The notes under the pieces: model-generated | Told to the model about the DNA's origin: nothing | Seen by the model: the letters and a program-made list of their open reading frames with translations, nothing else | Databases searched by the model: none | In this document: positions 29,100-38,909 of the stretch, piece after piece | Position numbering within the stretch: the stretch's first letter is position 1 | Layout: each line of letters opens with the position of its first letter | Position numbers and translations under genes: made by a program | From: Bacillus albus | Lineage (GTDB): Bacteria > Bacillota > Bacilli > Bacillales > Bacillaceae_G | Reading direction: 5' to 3' | NCBI RefSeq assembly: GCF_001884185.1 | Contig: NZ_MAOE01000001.1 | Span: 1 to 64,000 of the forward strand | Length of the DNA: 64,000 nt

Positions 29100-29175
29100 A
29101 AGCGTCCTCCTCCATTCTTTTTCACACACCTCCATACTAAATAACCAACCAAAAATTTACAATTAAGAAATAAAA

Positions 29176-29203
29176 AACAAGGTACAGTAAATTTGTACCT
29201 TGC
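29176..29203 (-). terminator. Terminator after truncated P450
   Basis: AACAAGGTACA and TGTACCTTG form a hairpin next to the P450 stop at 29212. Confidence 0.7.
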
Positions 29204-29211
29204 TGAGCGAT

Positions 29212-30087
29212 TTACCTAGTTTTCAAAAGAATAGGTAAGTAATTTAACGTTTGTTCATTTTCCAATAGACATTTTTCTAAATTGAACGATGGAGATAACT
29301 CTATTTTTTCAAAGGCATTTATGAAAGTTCTTAATGCAATCTCAGCTTCTAAACGTGCAAGTGGTGCCCCTAAGCAAAAGTGAGCACCTTTACCAAATGT
29401 TAAATGCTTTTCATTTCCTATTCGGTGTATATTAAATTTAGAGGCTTGCGAAAACTTTTTCTCATCTAAATTTGCTGCACTTACCCACGCAACAATCATT
29501 TGATCCTTTTTCATAAAAGGTCCAAATATATTTGTATCCTCTGTAATCCTCCTAGCTAACGTAACAGGAAAGCGATAGCGCAATACTTCCTCAATTGCCT
29601 TTGAAATTAATTTAGGTTCTTCTCTTAATTTTTTATATGTTCCAGGTGAATCCACTAAAAAGCAATAAAAGCTATTAATAATTAAATTAGTAGTTGTTTC
29701 ATTACCTGCCGCTAATAAACCTAAAGAAAAAGTTACAATTTCTTCATCTGTTAATCTTTCGCCTTCATATTCAGCTCGTATTAAATCCGAAATAATATCA
29801 TCGGTTAAATGGTATCTCTTTCCCTGAACAATCGGTAGAAGATATGCTTTAAATTCATTTAGTGCTATACCCTTTTCCACATCCAGATCATTAAACTTTT
29901 CTTTACTATACGGCATAAATAAAATATCAGACCATGCTTTAATTTTTTTACGGTCCGTTGTTGGCACTCCTAATAAATCGGATATGACGGTAACAGGTAA
30001 AGGTGCAGCAAACTCTTCAACGATATTAACCTCACTATATTTTTCGATATGTTGTACAAGTTCATTTGCGATAGACTGATATGTAAA
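29212..30087 (-). pseudogene. 5'-truncated cytochrome P450
   Basis: The frame encodes the C-terminal two thirds of a bacterial P450: I-helix AAGNETT, ExxR in EEVLRYR, and haem ligand loop FGKGAHFCLGAPLARLEAE. Coding continues upstream of the GTG at 29967 without a stop (VISDLLGV, EEFAAPLP, SIANELVQHI). It can be aligned up to about 30087, where homology to the intact P450 at 34377 ends. About 115 N-terminal residues are missing. A terminator-like hairpin and an unrelated gene take their place, so the gene is probably dead. Confidence 0.8.
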
Positions 30088-30134
30088 TATAATAAAAAAC
30101 GAATGATTAATAGAAATATTCTACGCCACTCGTT
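30088..30134. terminator. Hairpin at the P450 truncation junction
   Basis: AAAAAACGA and TCGTTTTTT arms lie exactly where P450 homology stops. It probably terminated the gene at 30172-30474 and marks the breakpoint. Confidence 0.55.
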
Positions 30135-30171
30135 TTTTATCGGACTTCTTTTTACTGTACTTTTATTTTCT

Positions 30172-30474
30172 TTATGAGTTATTAGAAAAATAATTGTCTA
30201 TATAAGTCTTTATTTTTTCAAAATCCTTTTCCATAAATAAGATTGCTGGTACTTCAATTATTGGAAGATTATTTTCATTATCAAAAGGTGGACACGGTTT
30301 GGGAACTACCAAATAGTCAACTGAGTTTTTATCCCTAATATAATTAATTGAAACATCATAATACTTAGAAAAATATTCCTTCAAATCATCCTGATTCCTT
30401 AAAAATGGTAGAGAAAATATTGAACCATAATTTATACCAGCGTCGACAATTAATACAAAGCATATTTTTTTCAT
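30172..30474 (-). CDS. Hypothetical protein, 100 residues
   Basis: A small soluble protein with a hydrophobic first strand (KKICFVLIVDAG) and a P-rich middle (VVPKPCPPFDNENN). No family recognised. GAGGAGG 9 nt upstream of the ATG supports expression. It is flanked by a P450 remnant and by the divergent DinB gene. Confidence 0.55.
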   Translation of the reverse strand: MKKICFVLIVDAGINYGSIFSLPFLRNQDDLKEYFSKYYDVSINYIRDKNSVDYLVVPKPCPPFDNENNLPIIEVPAILFMEKDFEKIKTYIDNYFSNNS

Positions 30475-30731
30475 GATACACCCTCCTCGTATAATAAGTT
30501 TTAAGTTAATAACTGTTCCTTGAAAATTAAATAGTTTTTATCTTCAAGAGCTACATCAAAAAAATGATGTATGGGTAAAATTTAGTCTTGGATAAGGTAA
30601 CACTGATAAAAACAGGTTTCCTTTTTCTTTATATTCAATTAAATTATACCATTATTTTACATAAATTTTCAGACTTTGTTTTTTTTATTTTATTGGTAAA
30701 CTTATGCTTAGCATGAATTGGAGGGATATAT

Positions 30732-31253
30732 ATGATAGATTATAGAATAATTTCAAGAGAAAACTATTCAAATAAGATTGGAGAGCTTGTAACAATGCTT
30801 GAACATACAAGAGATGTTACATTGAGCGAAATCTCCAATTTAAACCAAAGTGATTTAGATTTCTTACCAAACGGTAGTTCAAACACTATTGCTTCTCTCT
30901 TATCACATATTGCAGCGATGGAGTTTGTTCATCAAGTTATCTCGTTTGAAAAAAGAGATTTAACTGAAAGTGAATATCTAAAGTGGCGAATTTCTTTAGA
31001 ACTTAGAGACAAAGCAAGGGAAGGAATAAAAAAGCAATCTTTAGATTATTATTTGAATGAATTATCACAAGTTAGAGAAAATACACTAACATATCTGAAA
31101 TCAAAACAAGATAGCTGGTTATTCGAGGAAAACAAGTGGGATAATGGTGTGCCTTATAATAATTACTACTTGTGGTTTCACGTTATGGAAGACGAAATTA
31201 ATCATCGTGGACAAATAAGAACAATTAAGCGATTGATGGGAATGAATAAATAA
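30732..31253 (+). CDS. DinB family protein
   Basis: A 173-residue four-helix-bundle protein of the DinB/YfiT-like superfamily, members of which act as metal-dependent thiol transferases. Candidate metal His residues are at SHIAAMEF, WFHVMEDE and NHRGQIR, in the usual order. GGAGGG lies upstream. It ends at a strong terminator. The precise reaction is unknown. Confidence 0.85.
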   Translation: MIDYRIISRENYSNKIGELVTMLEHTRDVTLSEISNLNQSDLDFLPNGSSNTIASLLSHIAAMEFVHQVISFEKRDLTESEYLKWRISLELRDKAREGIKKQSLDYYLNELSQVRENTLTYLKSKQDSWLFEENKWDNGVPYNNYYLWFHVMEDEINHRGQIRTIKRLMGMNK

Positions 31254-31318
31254 ATCTTATTCAACCAAAGGGTGCTTTACTTGAGAAAGTCACTAGAAGA
31301 GTCAAATGATAACTATGA

Positions 31319-31368
31319 ACTGCCCCCAATTGCTAGGTTTTGTTTAACAATTGGGGGCAGTTCATTTA
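31319..31368 (+). terminator. Terminator of DinB gene
   Basis: AACTGCCCCCAATTG and CAATTGGGGGCAGTT form a 15-bp GC-rich stem, followed by a short T-run. Confidence 0.85.
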
Positions 31369-31456
31369 TAGCGCATAGGTAATCAGCTTTTTGTTAATCA
31401 TGAGGTAGATATTTTTAACTAAAAAACCAATAATGGAAATATATTACATCTCATGA

Positions 31457-31876
31457 CCCGTTTTTACACGTATCTCGGCTGAACCCCATAATACACTGTA
31501 TCCCGCTCTTCGGCGCTTCGAAAATATGGGGGCTATAATTAAACAAATACATAAACAAGTCGGAAAGCCGAATCGAAATATGTACGACATAACTGAAACA
31601 GGAGAAGAAATTTTTTATGAAATGTTAAGAGAGTTTCCCGAAAAACTCGCGACAAACAATGCAGAATTTCTTGTTCGTATCGCACTATTTGAAAAACTTG
31701 ATTACGAAGCTAGGAAAGAAATTTTAACAATACGCCAAGACGTACTACATAAACAGCTTACTGCTATTCAATCTTTACATGTTAGCTCATTTTTTATTAC
31801 AGAAGTCATTGAATTTAGTAAATCACGTATTGAATATGAATTGCTCTGGATTACATCACTTATGAAGAAAATATGA
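31457..31876 (+). pseudogene. 5'-truncated PadR-type regulator
   Basis: The 116-codon frame from 31526 reads as the second half of a PadR-like regulator (MYDITETGEEIFYEMLREF and a helical C-terminal dimerisation domain). Translation back in frame gives NTLYPALRRFENMG, the recognition-helix region of the PadR winged helix, but a TGA at 31454 cuts it. The first half of the DNA-binding domain and the start are missing, so it is probably non-functional. It may once have controlled a nearby efflux gene. Confidence 0.7.
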
Positions 31877-31977
31877 AAAAATAAAAAGAAAAGTTAAAAA
31901 CAATGAATGAAAATGAGATTTATTATCAATACTATAATTAATAAAAGGGCAACCACGATTTGGCTACCCTTCAAAAT

Positions 31978-32133
31978 TTATACTTCTGGATCGAAAGTTT
32001 TGCAATCTGTTTCTTCTGTAGTAGATGCTTGTTTCCCTTTATGACTTACTACATAAATTGCATCTGCACTACATTTATTGCCGTTAGCCCAAAATTTACA
32101 GTTGTTTACTTCACATAAAACGTCTTGTGCCAT
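31978..32133 (-). CDS. DUF1540 family small Cys-rich protein
   Basis: A 51-residue protein with four Cys in a CEVNNCKFW...NKCSAD...CKTFDP arrangement, the DUF1540 pattern of small, probably metal-binding proteins common in spore-formers. The start at 32133 is set by AGGAGGTG upstream; the longer frame to 32196 has none. Confidence 0.85.
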   Translation of the reverse strand: MAQDVLCEVNNCKFWANGNKCSADAIYVVSHKGKQASTTEETDCKTFDPEV

Positions 32134-32203
32134 AGTATCACACCTCCTTGTTCTATTATCATTAACAAAATTCGGAGGTATGATACTCTTTGCCATGCAT
32201 TTT

Positions 32204-32836
32204 TTATTCCCTTTTTAACTTTCTTAATAGTTCAATGTCTCCTTGTACAATTGCATCTATATTTTCAGTTATTATTTTAATGTCAAGATGCCACCATTGA
32301 ATTTGCAATAATTCTTCTATTATTGTATTTGTAAATCGTTCCTTTATTTTATTTGCAGGGTTTCCGCCAACAATTGTATATGGTGCGACGTCTCTAGTCA
32401 CAACAGATTTAGCTGCAATGATTGCACCATCCCCTATTTTTATTCCAGGCATAATCGTTGTATCCATACCAATCCATACGTCATTTCCTATAACTGTATC
32501 CCCTTTGTAAGGTAAATCAGACAAATTAGGTGTATACTTCTCCCACCCATTCCCAAATATATTAAATGGATATGCCGAAAATCCATCCATCCGATGATTC
32601 GCTCCGTTCATAATAAAGGTAACTCCATTTGCAATACTACAAAACTTTCCAATTATAAGGCGATCTCCAAGAAATTCATAATGGTGTAATACTCGATCCT
32701 CAAATGTTTCTCCATCTTTCGCATCATAATATGAATAGTCTCCAATGAGTATATTAGCTTTTGTTATTGTATTTTTTATAAATTGGACATTTTGATTTCC
32801 TTCAATAGGGTACTTAACATTTGGATTAGGATTCAT
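32204..32836 (-). CDS. Vat-type streptogramin A O-acetyltransferase
   Basis: A 210-residue left-handed beta-helix acetyltransferase of the Vat/xenobiotic acetyltransferase family, which inactivates streptogramin A antibiotics with acetyl-CoA. The signatures [29 protein letters not shown] and IVGGNPA are those of Vat enzymes, and the active-site His is in the first. The start at 32836 has AAGGAAG upstream and overlaps the stop of the MFS gene by 11 bp, so the two are translationally coupled. Activity on other acceptors is possible. Confidence 0.85.
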   Translation of the reverse strand: MNPNPNVKYPIEGNQNVQFIKNTITKANILIGDYSYYDAKDGETFEDRVLHHYEFLGDRLIIGKFCSIANGVTFIMNGANHRMDGFSAYPFNIFGNGWEKYTPNLSDLPYKGDTVIGNDVWIGMDTTIMPGIKIGDGAIIAAKSVVTRDVAPYTIVGGNPANKIKERFTNTIIEELLQIQWWHLDIKIITENIDAIVQGDIELLRKLKRE

Positions 32837-34109
32837 TTTGTATAACACTTCCTTTATCACTTATTTCATTTTCTATTGCTATTACTGGCTTTAAATTGTA
32901 TATCGGTAAAATAAACAGTAATCCAATAATAAATAATAGAGCTGTGCCCTCATACATCGTACTTAATGAAAACATTTCTTTTAACGAACCAGCAATACTC
33001 ATTGTTACTACCATTGAACCCGTGAATAGTGGACTTAAAATGCCATTTACACGACCAATAAAATCAGTATCACTATTTTGAATAATGAGCGTATTAATAC
33101 CTATTTGGATACAAGGAAGAGCTAACCCACTAAAAAGTTGTGCTGTCAGTGTTACCCATAAATTTGTGGAATAACCTATAATACCAATACCGATTGCCTG
33201 ACCAAGCATACCGATAATTAACATCTTTTGTGGAGCTACGTTTTTCGCAAATACCATCGCTAAAGCTCCGCCAACAATCATACCCGCGCCATTTACTGTT
33301 AGTAACCATTGTAAACTCTCTTTTGATAACCCTAACTGCTCAGTTACGATAAATATACCTAATGGCTGAATCAATCCTATACCTAGTCCTGCTGCCATAA
33401 AACAAAGCCCTAGCAAAGTTAATGCTTTTTTCTTTTTCACATATTTAATACCGTCAAGCATCTCCTGTAGTAGCGTGATTTCTTTCTTCTCATTATCATT
33501 CTCAAGATCTTTCGGAAGAAATAACAGCACAGCTGCTGCCAGTAAAAAAGCGATACCTGTTATGATAATGGAAATATAAATTCCAAAACTATGAAAAATA
33601 AATGTTCCAAGAATCGGCCCTAATACCATAAAAATCGCAAATATTGTTTGATATATAGACATGGCTAATTGGATCTGCTCCGCCGATAAATGCTGTTTAA
33701 ACAATTTCATGCCAGATGGCTGAGAAAACTGCGAAAGGATTGCAGAAATAAGCGTGACAAAAAACACAATTTTCCACGTACCAAACATAAGGGTAATTAA
33801 TACAGCAAATACTGATAAAGAGCTTAGCGTTTCACACCATATCATTGTCTTCTTCGGTTTCCACCTATCAGCAAATGTTCCGCCAATAAAAGAAAAGATG
33901 AAAATTGGAGCAAACTCCGCAACTGAAATCATCGAAATAGCAAAAGCATCACCTTTTGTCATTTCCATTACATACAGTAATACCGCAAAGTTTCGAACCC
34001 ATATCCCTACTTGTAAAAATAATGCTGATGCTAGAATTCCTTGCACAAACCGATTTTTCAATACTTGTGATACCCCAGTATTTTGTTTCGTTTCTACATT
34101 TGTCGACAT
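32826..34109 (-). CDS. MFS drug-efflux transporter
   Basis: About 427 residues with 12 membrane segments; a macrolide-efflux-like MFS protein with the loop [12 protein letters not shown] between helices 2 and 3. The start at 34109 (MSTNVET) is chosen because AGGGGGC lies 6 nt upstream; the reading to 34157 would run through the leader. It forms a two-gene operon with the Vat-type acetyltransferase, so efflux and modification of an antibiotic are coupled. A possible attenuation leader precedes it. Confidence 0.85.
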   Translation of the reverse strand: MSTNVETKQNTGVSQVLKNRFVQGILASALFLQVGIWVRNFAVLLYVMEMTKGDAFAISMISVAEFAPIFIFSFIGGTFADRWKPKKTMIWCETLSSLSVFAVLITLMFGTWKIVFFVTLISAILSQFSQPSGMKLFKQHLSAEQIQLAMSIYQTIFAIFMVLGPILGTFIFHSFGIYISIIITGIAFLLAAAVLLFLPKDLENDNEKKEITLLQEMLDGIKYVKKKKALTLLGLCFMAAGLGIGLIQPLGIFIVTEQLGLSKESLQWLLTVNGAGMIVGGALAMVFAKNVAPQKMLIIGMLGQAIGIGIIGYSTNLWVTLTAQLFSGLALPCIQIGINTLIIQNSDTDFIGRVNGILSPLFTGSMVVTMSIAGSLKEMFSLSTMYEGTALLFIIGLLFILPIYNLKPVIAIENEISDKGSVIQNES

Positions 34110-34115
34110 AAAAAA

Positions 34116-34192
34116 GCCCCCTATTTCATGTTCTGAACAGGAGGCAGCACAAATCATATAAAAAGACTATATATTCGCAGAGCGAAATACAT
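34116..34192 (-). promoter_or_regulatory. Candidate leader peptide and Shine-Dalgarno-masking hairpin
   Basis: On the minus strand a 12-codon ORF (MYFALRIYSLFI, ATG at 34192, TGA at 34154-34156) is followed 10 nt later by GCCTCCT. That heptamer can pair with AGGGGGC, the ribosome site of the MFS gene. This is the geometry of translational attenuation as in erm and cat leaders. The leader's own ribosome site (AAAAGGG) is very close to its ATG, which weakens the case. Confidence 0.45.
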
Positions 34193-34376
34193 CCCTTTTC
34201 TATAAGTGTACAGACTAATCCTATTCAGAAGAATATTTCGTTTTTTAACGAAGATCTCTTACAAATAGAATTAGTTGATCATTGGGATGTTTTCACCCTT
34301 CCGTTTCGAATTTAAATAACACATACATACTCTATGTAAAGCATTTTCGATGTATGCATGTCTTACAATAAATATT

Positions 34377-35612
34377 CTAGAATGTTAATGGTAATTCCTC
34401 TAAAGAACGCATTAAATAATTACCTTGCCATTTAATTTCTTCATGATTTCCTTTTATTTGTAAATCAGGCATTCTATTAAACAAAGTAGTAATAGCAATC
34501 TTTGCTTCCAGCCTAGCAAGTGGAGCGCCTAAGCAGAAATGGCTCCCATGGCCAAATGCAATATGACGATTATTCTCCCGAGTAATATCAAATATTTCTG
34601 GGTTCTCAAATACTGTTTCATCACGGTTCGCTGAAGCTAATGCAATGACAATCATATCCCCTTTTTCGATTGTTTGGTCATGGATTTGAAAAGGTTCATC
34701 TGCCCATCTTGAAGTTGTAACCTCAACTGGAGAATAATATCGTAACCCTTCCTCAATAGCTGCATCAATTAATTTTGGATTTTCTTTTAATAACTGTAAT
34801 TGGTCCGGGTTTTCAAGAAGTGCTAATACCGTATTTGTAATTAAATTTACAGTTGTTTCGTGTCCCGCTACAATTAATAACATTATCATTGAATATAGTT
34901 CCCGAGCGCTAAGTTTATGCCCTTCACTCTCTGCAAGTATTAAAGCACTCACCAAGTCCTCTTTTGGTTCTTGTCTTTTGACATCAACTAAATATTGGAG
35001 ATATGTAATAAACTCTGATAGTTGCTTTTCGGTTTCTTTTATTTCTTCTGGCGTTTCTGGATAAGCAATGACAGCATGAGACCAAATTCTAAATTTCGCT
35101 TGATCTTCTTTCGGAATGCCGAGCATTTCACTTATTACAATAATCGGTAAAGGGAACGAATAATCATCCACAAGATTTAATGAACCTTTTCGCTGAGCAT
35201 CACTTAACAAATCATCTGCAATATCCTGTATTCTTCCTTCCAATTGTGTGATCATCTTCGGCGTAAAAGCTTTTTGTACGAGTGATCGTAAACGATTATG
35301 ATCAGGTGGATCTGAATTTAACATGTGCGTCGTTAAATAATCACTATTGTCAACAGTAAGAAACACATTCAATGTATCTTGAGAAAATACATTGGCCGGA
35401 TCTTTTTTTAAGCGATTATCTTTTAATAGTGGCAAAGCATCTTCATATCTTGTAATAAGCCACTCTGCACCTAATTCAGTTTTATTTACAAATAAGATCG
35501 GTTGCATTTTTCGAGATTCTTTATAAATTTCATATGCATCTTCTTTAAACTGAGCTGAAGCTAAATTAATTCCATCCTCTATTCTTAGCCCCACTTTGTT
35601 TTTCATTGACAT
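34377..35612 (-). CDS. Cytochrome P450 (CYP107-like)
   Basis: A complete 411-residue bacterial class I P450. The I-helix is VAGHETT, the ExxR motif is EEGLRYYSP, and the haem loop is FGHGSHFCLGAPLARLEA with the Cys ligand. It needs a ferredoxin/flavodoxin and reductase encoded elsewhere. GAGGG lies 7 nt before the ATG. It is a paralogue of the truncated P450 at 29212. Substrate unknown; hydroxylation of a fatty acid or secondary metabolite is typical of relatives. Confidence 0.9.
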   Translation of the reverse strand: MSMKNKVGLRIEDGINLASAQFKEDAYEIYKESRKMQPILFVNKTELGAEWLITRYEDALPLLKDNRLKKDPANVFSQDTLNVFLTVDNSDYLTTHMLNSDPPDHNRLRSLVQKAFTPKMITQLEGRIQDIADDLLSDAQRKGSLNLVDDYSFPLPIIVISEMLGIPKEDQAKFRIWSHAVIAYPETPEEIKETEKQLSEFITYLQYLVDVKRQEPKEDLVSALILAESEGHKLSARELYSMIMLLIVAGHETTVNLITNTVLALLENPDQLQLLKENPKLIDAAIEEGLRYYSPVEVTTSRWADEPFQIHDQTIEKGDMIVIALASANRDETVFENPEIFDITRENNRHIAFGHGSHFCLGAPLARLEAKIAITTLFNRMPDLQIKGNHEEIKWQGNYLMRSLEELPLTF

Positions 35613-35728
35613 CGTATTCCCTCACTCTCATTTGTTTTTGAAAACCAACCAACATATGCATTATACTCTAATAAAAACGTGAAAATTGTAAATTTTTAAT
35701 CAAAATCTTACTTCATATATTGAAAAAT

Positions 35729-35770
35729 AAAAAAGTGAGGGAGTAAAATCTTTCTACTCTCTCACTTTTC
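35729..35770 (-). terminator. Terminator
   Basis: AAAAAAGTGAGGGAG and CTCTCTCACTTTT form a hairpin at the 3' end of the gene starting at 36176, with a T-run on the minus strand. Confidence 0.8.
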
Positions 35771-35771
35771 T

Positions 35772-36176
35772 TTATGCGAAGCACATGAAATTACTAATTT
35801 GTTGATAGCGGTAGCTTACTTTACGACGACGACCACCTTGCCAAGTATAACCTGATACTCCGCTCCTTCTCACTTCAGTCGGAAAGAACCATAAGTCTCT
35901 TCCGAAAGGTCCTGGGCGATGTAAACGTAAAAAGCCCCATCTTCCTAGACAGTTACACATCCATGATTTCATATTGCCTGGTTGTGCTGGTGAAGCAAAT
36001 GTGGATGGTAATGACGGAGCTTGAGATGGTGGTGGTGACGTTGGAGCATCTTCCGCATCATCTGGTCTATAATCTTCTTGTTCCATATCTCTCACTTCAT
36101 TTACAGGTTCATACCCGTAGTTTTGTGGATTATAATACATCCCTTGATCATATGAATAATTTTTCTGGTTATACAT
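35772..36176 (-). CDS. Hypothetical Tyr/Pro-rich protein, possibly spore-associated
   Basis: A 134-residue protein. The first 45 residues are rich in Tyr, Asn and Asp, then a Pro/Ser linker (TSPPPSQAPSLPST) leads to a basic, Trp/Arg-rich C-terminal domain (LGRWGFLRLHRPGPFGRD) ending MCFA. AGGTGA lies upstream. The composition resembles Bacillus spore-coat proteins, but no family is recognised and the role is inference. Confidence 0.6.
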   Translation of the reverse strand: MYNQKNYSYDQGMYYNPQNYGYEPVNEVRDMEQEDYRPDDAEDAPTSPPPSQAPSLPSTFASPAQPGNMKSWMCNCLGRWGFLRLHRPGPFGRDLWFFPTEVRRSGVSGYTWQGGRRRKVSYRYQQISNFMCFA

Positions 36177-36274
36177 ATTAATAAATCACCTACTTTTCAT
36201 TCAGTACCTTTAACATTCATATGTGATAAGCGCTCTATAGGAAGCTTATGTATAGCCTAAATTCAACAAAAAAA

Positions 36275-36308
36275 ATAAAGCTCGGATTTTAAAAATACGA
36301 GCTTCTTC
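36275..36308 (-). terminator. Terminator of DUF1835 gene
   Basis: AAAGCTCG and CGAGCTT arms with AT-rich extensions lie just past the stop at 36327. Confidence 0.65.
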
Positions 36309-36326
36309 ATAATTGGAATAGATGTA

Positions 36327-37331
36327 TTATTTTCTTAATTTCACACTATAAAAATGCATTTCATCTAACGAACCTTCAAATTCAAATACTTCTTGTTTAA
36401 TTAATTCTTTTAAGCGATATTCTAAAAACGTATCGCCAACTAACTGCTCTACATGACCAAGTGCTTCACCAATTACTCTAGGGGCTTTTAAAAATTCTCG
36501 ATTCGCACCTATACTTTTCGCGCATTCAATAATAAATTGATCAAAATAATCTTCTTGTACTGAAAGCACTTCATTGTCTGTCCAAACTCTTAAAAATTCC
36601 GTACTTTTCGATAGACTATCCCACTCATGTTCATACTGCATTCGGTCCTCTTCAGTTAAATATGTCAGTTCTAAAAAACTGTTTTGAATTAGAGCTAAAC
36701 TTTCAGGTGATAACTCTCCTGTTCCACGAATAGCATACTCTCGTTTTAATATTTCTTTACTTGCTTCAGATGTATTCATAACGCGAATGTTTTTCTTATC
36801 TTTTAATTGCGCCATTACAAAACATAGACCCACATGTTCATGTGCGTTATCGGCTTTCCAAATTGTAATAGGCGTTTCAATAGGGATAGTATGTAGTCCT
36901 TCTATAGTTTTTAAAAACCTTGGTAAATACTCTTCTTCAAAATAATTTTCATAAGCAGTTAAGTTGTTTACTAACCATTTCTTTCTTGCTAGTTGCCCTT
37001 CATTCATATGTAACTTGTTTATTGGCCCAATTGAAAAGAATTCAGAAAAAGCAACAACCATCTCTTCCAATCGCTCTTCTTGACCTAGCATATGCTTTAA
37101 ACTTCCAGCTGATGAATCATCAAAAGTAATATGTACGTGTGAGCTTTCTATTACATTTCTTTTATAAAATGTATTACTCGTTAATTGCTTAGGAATATCC
37201 ATTAAATTTTTAATTGTATCTTCACTATAGTTTTCTTCTAATAAATTTAACTGAATTAGAATACTTTGAAGTAAATGTTTTGCTTCATCTTCGTGCATAT
37301 CTTCTACAACATTCTTGATTTTATCTATCAT
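36327..37331 (-). CDS. DUF1835 / DUF3658 domain protein
   Basis: A 334-residue soluble protein. An N-terminal helical segment leads to HITFDDSSAGSLKHML (about residues 60-75), the DUF1835 signature. The second half, including AIRGTGELSPESL and DEMHFYSVKLRK, fits the DUF3658 partner domain. The pair is common in Bacillus and has no assigned function. The start at 37331 has GAGGG 6 nt upstream. Confidence 0.72.
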   Translation of the reverse strand: MIDKIKNVVEDMHEDEAKHLLQSILIQLNLLEENYSEDTIKNLMDIPKQLTSNTFYKRNVIESSHVHITFDDSSAGSLKHMLGQEERLEEMVVAFSEFFSIGPINKLHMNEGQLARKKWLVNNLTAYENYFEEEYLPRFLKTIEGLHTIPIETPITIWKADNAHEHVGLCFVMAQLKDKKNIRVMNTSEASKEILKREYAIRGTGELSPESLALIQNSFLELTYLTEEDRMQYEHEWDSLSKSTEFLRVWTDNEVLSVQEDYFDQFIIECAKSIGANREFLKAPRVIGEALGHVEQLVGDTFLEYRLKELIKQEVFEFEGSLDEMHFYSVKLRK

Positions 37332-37559
37332 ATAAATCCCTCTATTCATTTCAAAAATAACGCAGATTATAGTGTATCATTTAAGTGTTACTCTTTAAAA
37401 GTTTTTTTAGTCAAACCATGTATTAGAAAGATTGCTACAGCTATATAAAGTTTCAACAAAAGCTTTCCCTACAATTCTTAATTGCTAAATAACCTTTTGA
37501 AAATCCTTTTATTTAAATGTATAATTATATAGAAAATAAAAAGTACAGGAGCTATGTTT

Positions 37560-37772
37560 ATGAAGAAAGTATTTACTAATTATAAACAGTATCTAAAAAA
37601 TTGGAGATTTATATTTATTTGTACATTACCTACTATCGCCTTTTTATATGCTTTCGATGTCATCTTTGAATTACTACTTCATCAAGATTTCTATTTATCT
37701 AACTTAATTTTTGCTATTATTTTATTTTTAACATTTATGAGCATCAAAGATATGTTTAAAATTGAAAGTTAA
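37560..37772 (+). CDS. Small membrane protein, hypothetical
   Basis: A 70-residue protein with two hydrophobic segments (FIFICTLPTIAFLYAF and LIFAIILFLTFMSI) and a basic N-terminus. AGGAG lies 8 nt before the ATG at 37560; the ATG at 37554 is too close to it. No family recognised. Confidence 0.6.
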   Translation: MKKVFTNYKQYLKNWRFIFICTLPTIAFLYAFDVIFELLLHQDFYLSNLIFAIILFLTFMSIKDMFKIES

Positions 37773-37967
37773 AGAGCCGGATAAAAAAAGAGCACCCTGC
37801 AATCGGATGCTCTCATGTGATAGAGGTTTTTTCTGAGTATTAAGTAGGACACGAAGGTCTTGTCCTACTAGATAATATATGCTTGTACTTATTTTTTTGT
37901 GCATGTGCGAAGTATCGCTATAAAGTCTCCTTATATATTCATTGTGCATTTATCATATTTATAAATA

Positions 37968-37994
37968 AAAAAACATCCCCGGGGATGTTTTTTA
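37968..37994. terminator. Bidirectional palindromic terminator
   Basis: AAAAACATCCCC and GGGGATGTTTTT form a perfect 12-bp palindrome with runs on both sides, near the minus-strand gene end at 38006. Confidence 0.85.
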
Positions 37995-38005
37995 TGTACC
38001 GATTT

Positions 38006-38209
38006 TTAAGCTTCCATAAACTTTGCCGGTACACCAATTTTTTCAACTACAGAAGATATATTAGTAGGATTAATCATTACATTTTCAATACTAACTAATT
38101 TATTTTCTAATAGTCCATTCTCTGTTGTAATAAGTTCTTCAAACCGTTCTAAAGTCATCGGAAATTTGTGTTCACTTCCGCCATTCATACTGACTTTTAC
38201 ATACTTCAT
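38006..38209 (-). CDS. Small conserved hypothetical protein
   Basis: A 67-residue acidic protein (MKYVKVSMNGGSEHKF at the start). It looks like a small soluble alpha/beta protein. AAGGCGGGTG upstream supports the start at 38209. Function unknown. Confidence 0.65.
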   Translation of the reverse strand: MKYVKVSMNGGSEHKFPMTLERFEELITTENGLLENKLVSIENVMINPTNISSVVEKIGVPAKFMEA

Positions 38210-38350
38210 TGTGCACCCGCCTTTCATAATAATCTATAATTCGATATGAAGGCGCTCACATCCTTTTTATTCACTCCTAGATTCCTCACTTTTACACTTG
38301 CCAATTTACGTTTATATTCATTGTGAAGAAAACAAGTGGAATTTTAATGT

Positions 38351-38767
38351 TCACGTAATAATTGCTAGTAAGAATGATAGAGACAAAAATGCACAAAGCG
38401 GTATATATAAAACGGTATCCATTTTAGCAAAACGCGTATCTTTTTTTCGCTTAAAGATGCCAAAATAATGAAACTCACCTATTACTCTAATGAAAAACAC
38501 AATCATACAAACCCAAGATCCCAATTGAACAATAATATTAGGAACTTCGAAATGAACAAGATTTGTTTGTTGTAATAAAATTATTGCGGCCGTACTTAAT
38601 AATAAAGCAATAAACAATGTCATTCCTACACTTGGTGTAAACGCCTTTTCTCCAGCTTTTGTTGGAATGACACTATTTGTCGCCCACTTACCTCCGAAAG
38701 CCCAGTAAACATGTAAAAAGCTAACTAAAAATAATATACAGACAGAAATATATGTAATAATAAGCAT
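38351..38767 (-). CDS. DUF3995 membrane protein
   Basis: A 138-residue protein with four membrane helices. The N-terminal block FLHVYWAFGGKW, followed by a loop with IPTKAG, is the DUF3995 signature. The family function is unknown. GGAGG lies upstream of the ATG. Monocistronic. Confidence 0.82.
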   Translation of the reverse strand: MLIITYISVCILFLVSFLHVYWAFGGKWATNSVIPTKAGEKAFTPSVGMTLFIALLLSTAAIILLQQTNLVHFEVPNIIVQLGSWVCMIVFFIRVIGEFHYFGIFKRKKDTRFAKMDTVLYIPLCAFLSLSFLLAIIT

Positions 38768-38856
38768 TTTGTCCTCCTATTATTTTATTTAAGTCTTCAA
38801 CTTTAAAGTATGCTATAAATTCCACCTTAGCAATCTATATTTAATAACATAAAAAC

Positions 38857-38896
38857 CCCTTAATGATTTTTCGTAAAATTGATTAATCATTAAGGG
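38857..38896 (-). terminator. Terminator
   Basis: CCCTTAATGAT and ATCATTAAGGG form a stem beyond the membrane protein gene ending at 38910. Confidence 0.75.
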
Positions 38897-38909
38897 ACTT
38901 TTCACTTTA

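Noticed and set aside
34377-35612. P450 as part of a biosynthetic cluster
   Set aside because: No polyketide, peptide or terpene synthesis gene or ferredoxin is adjacent.
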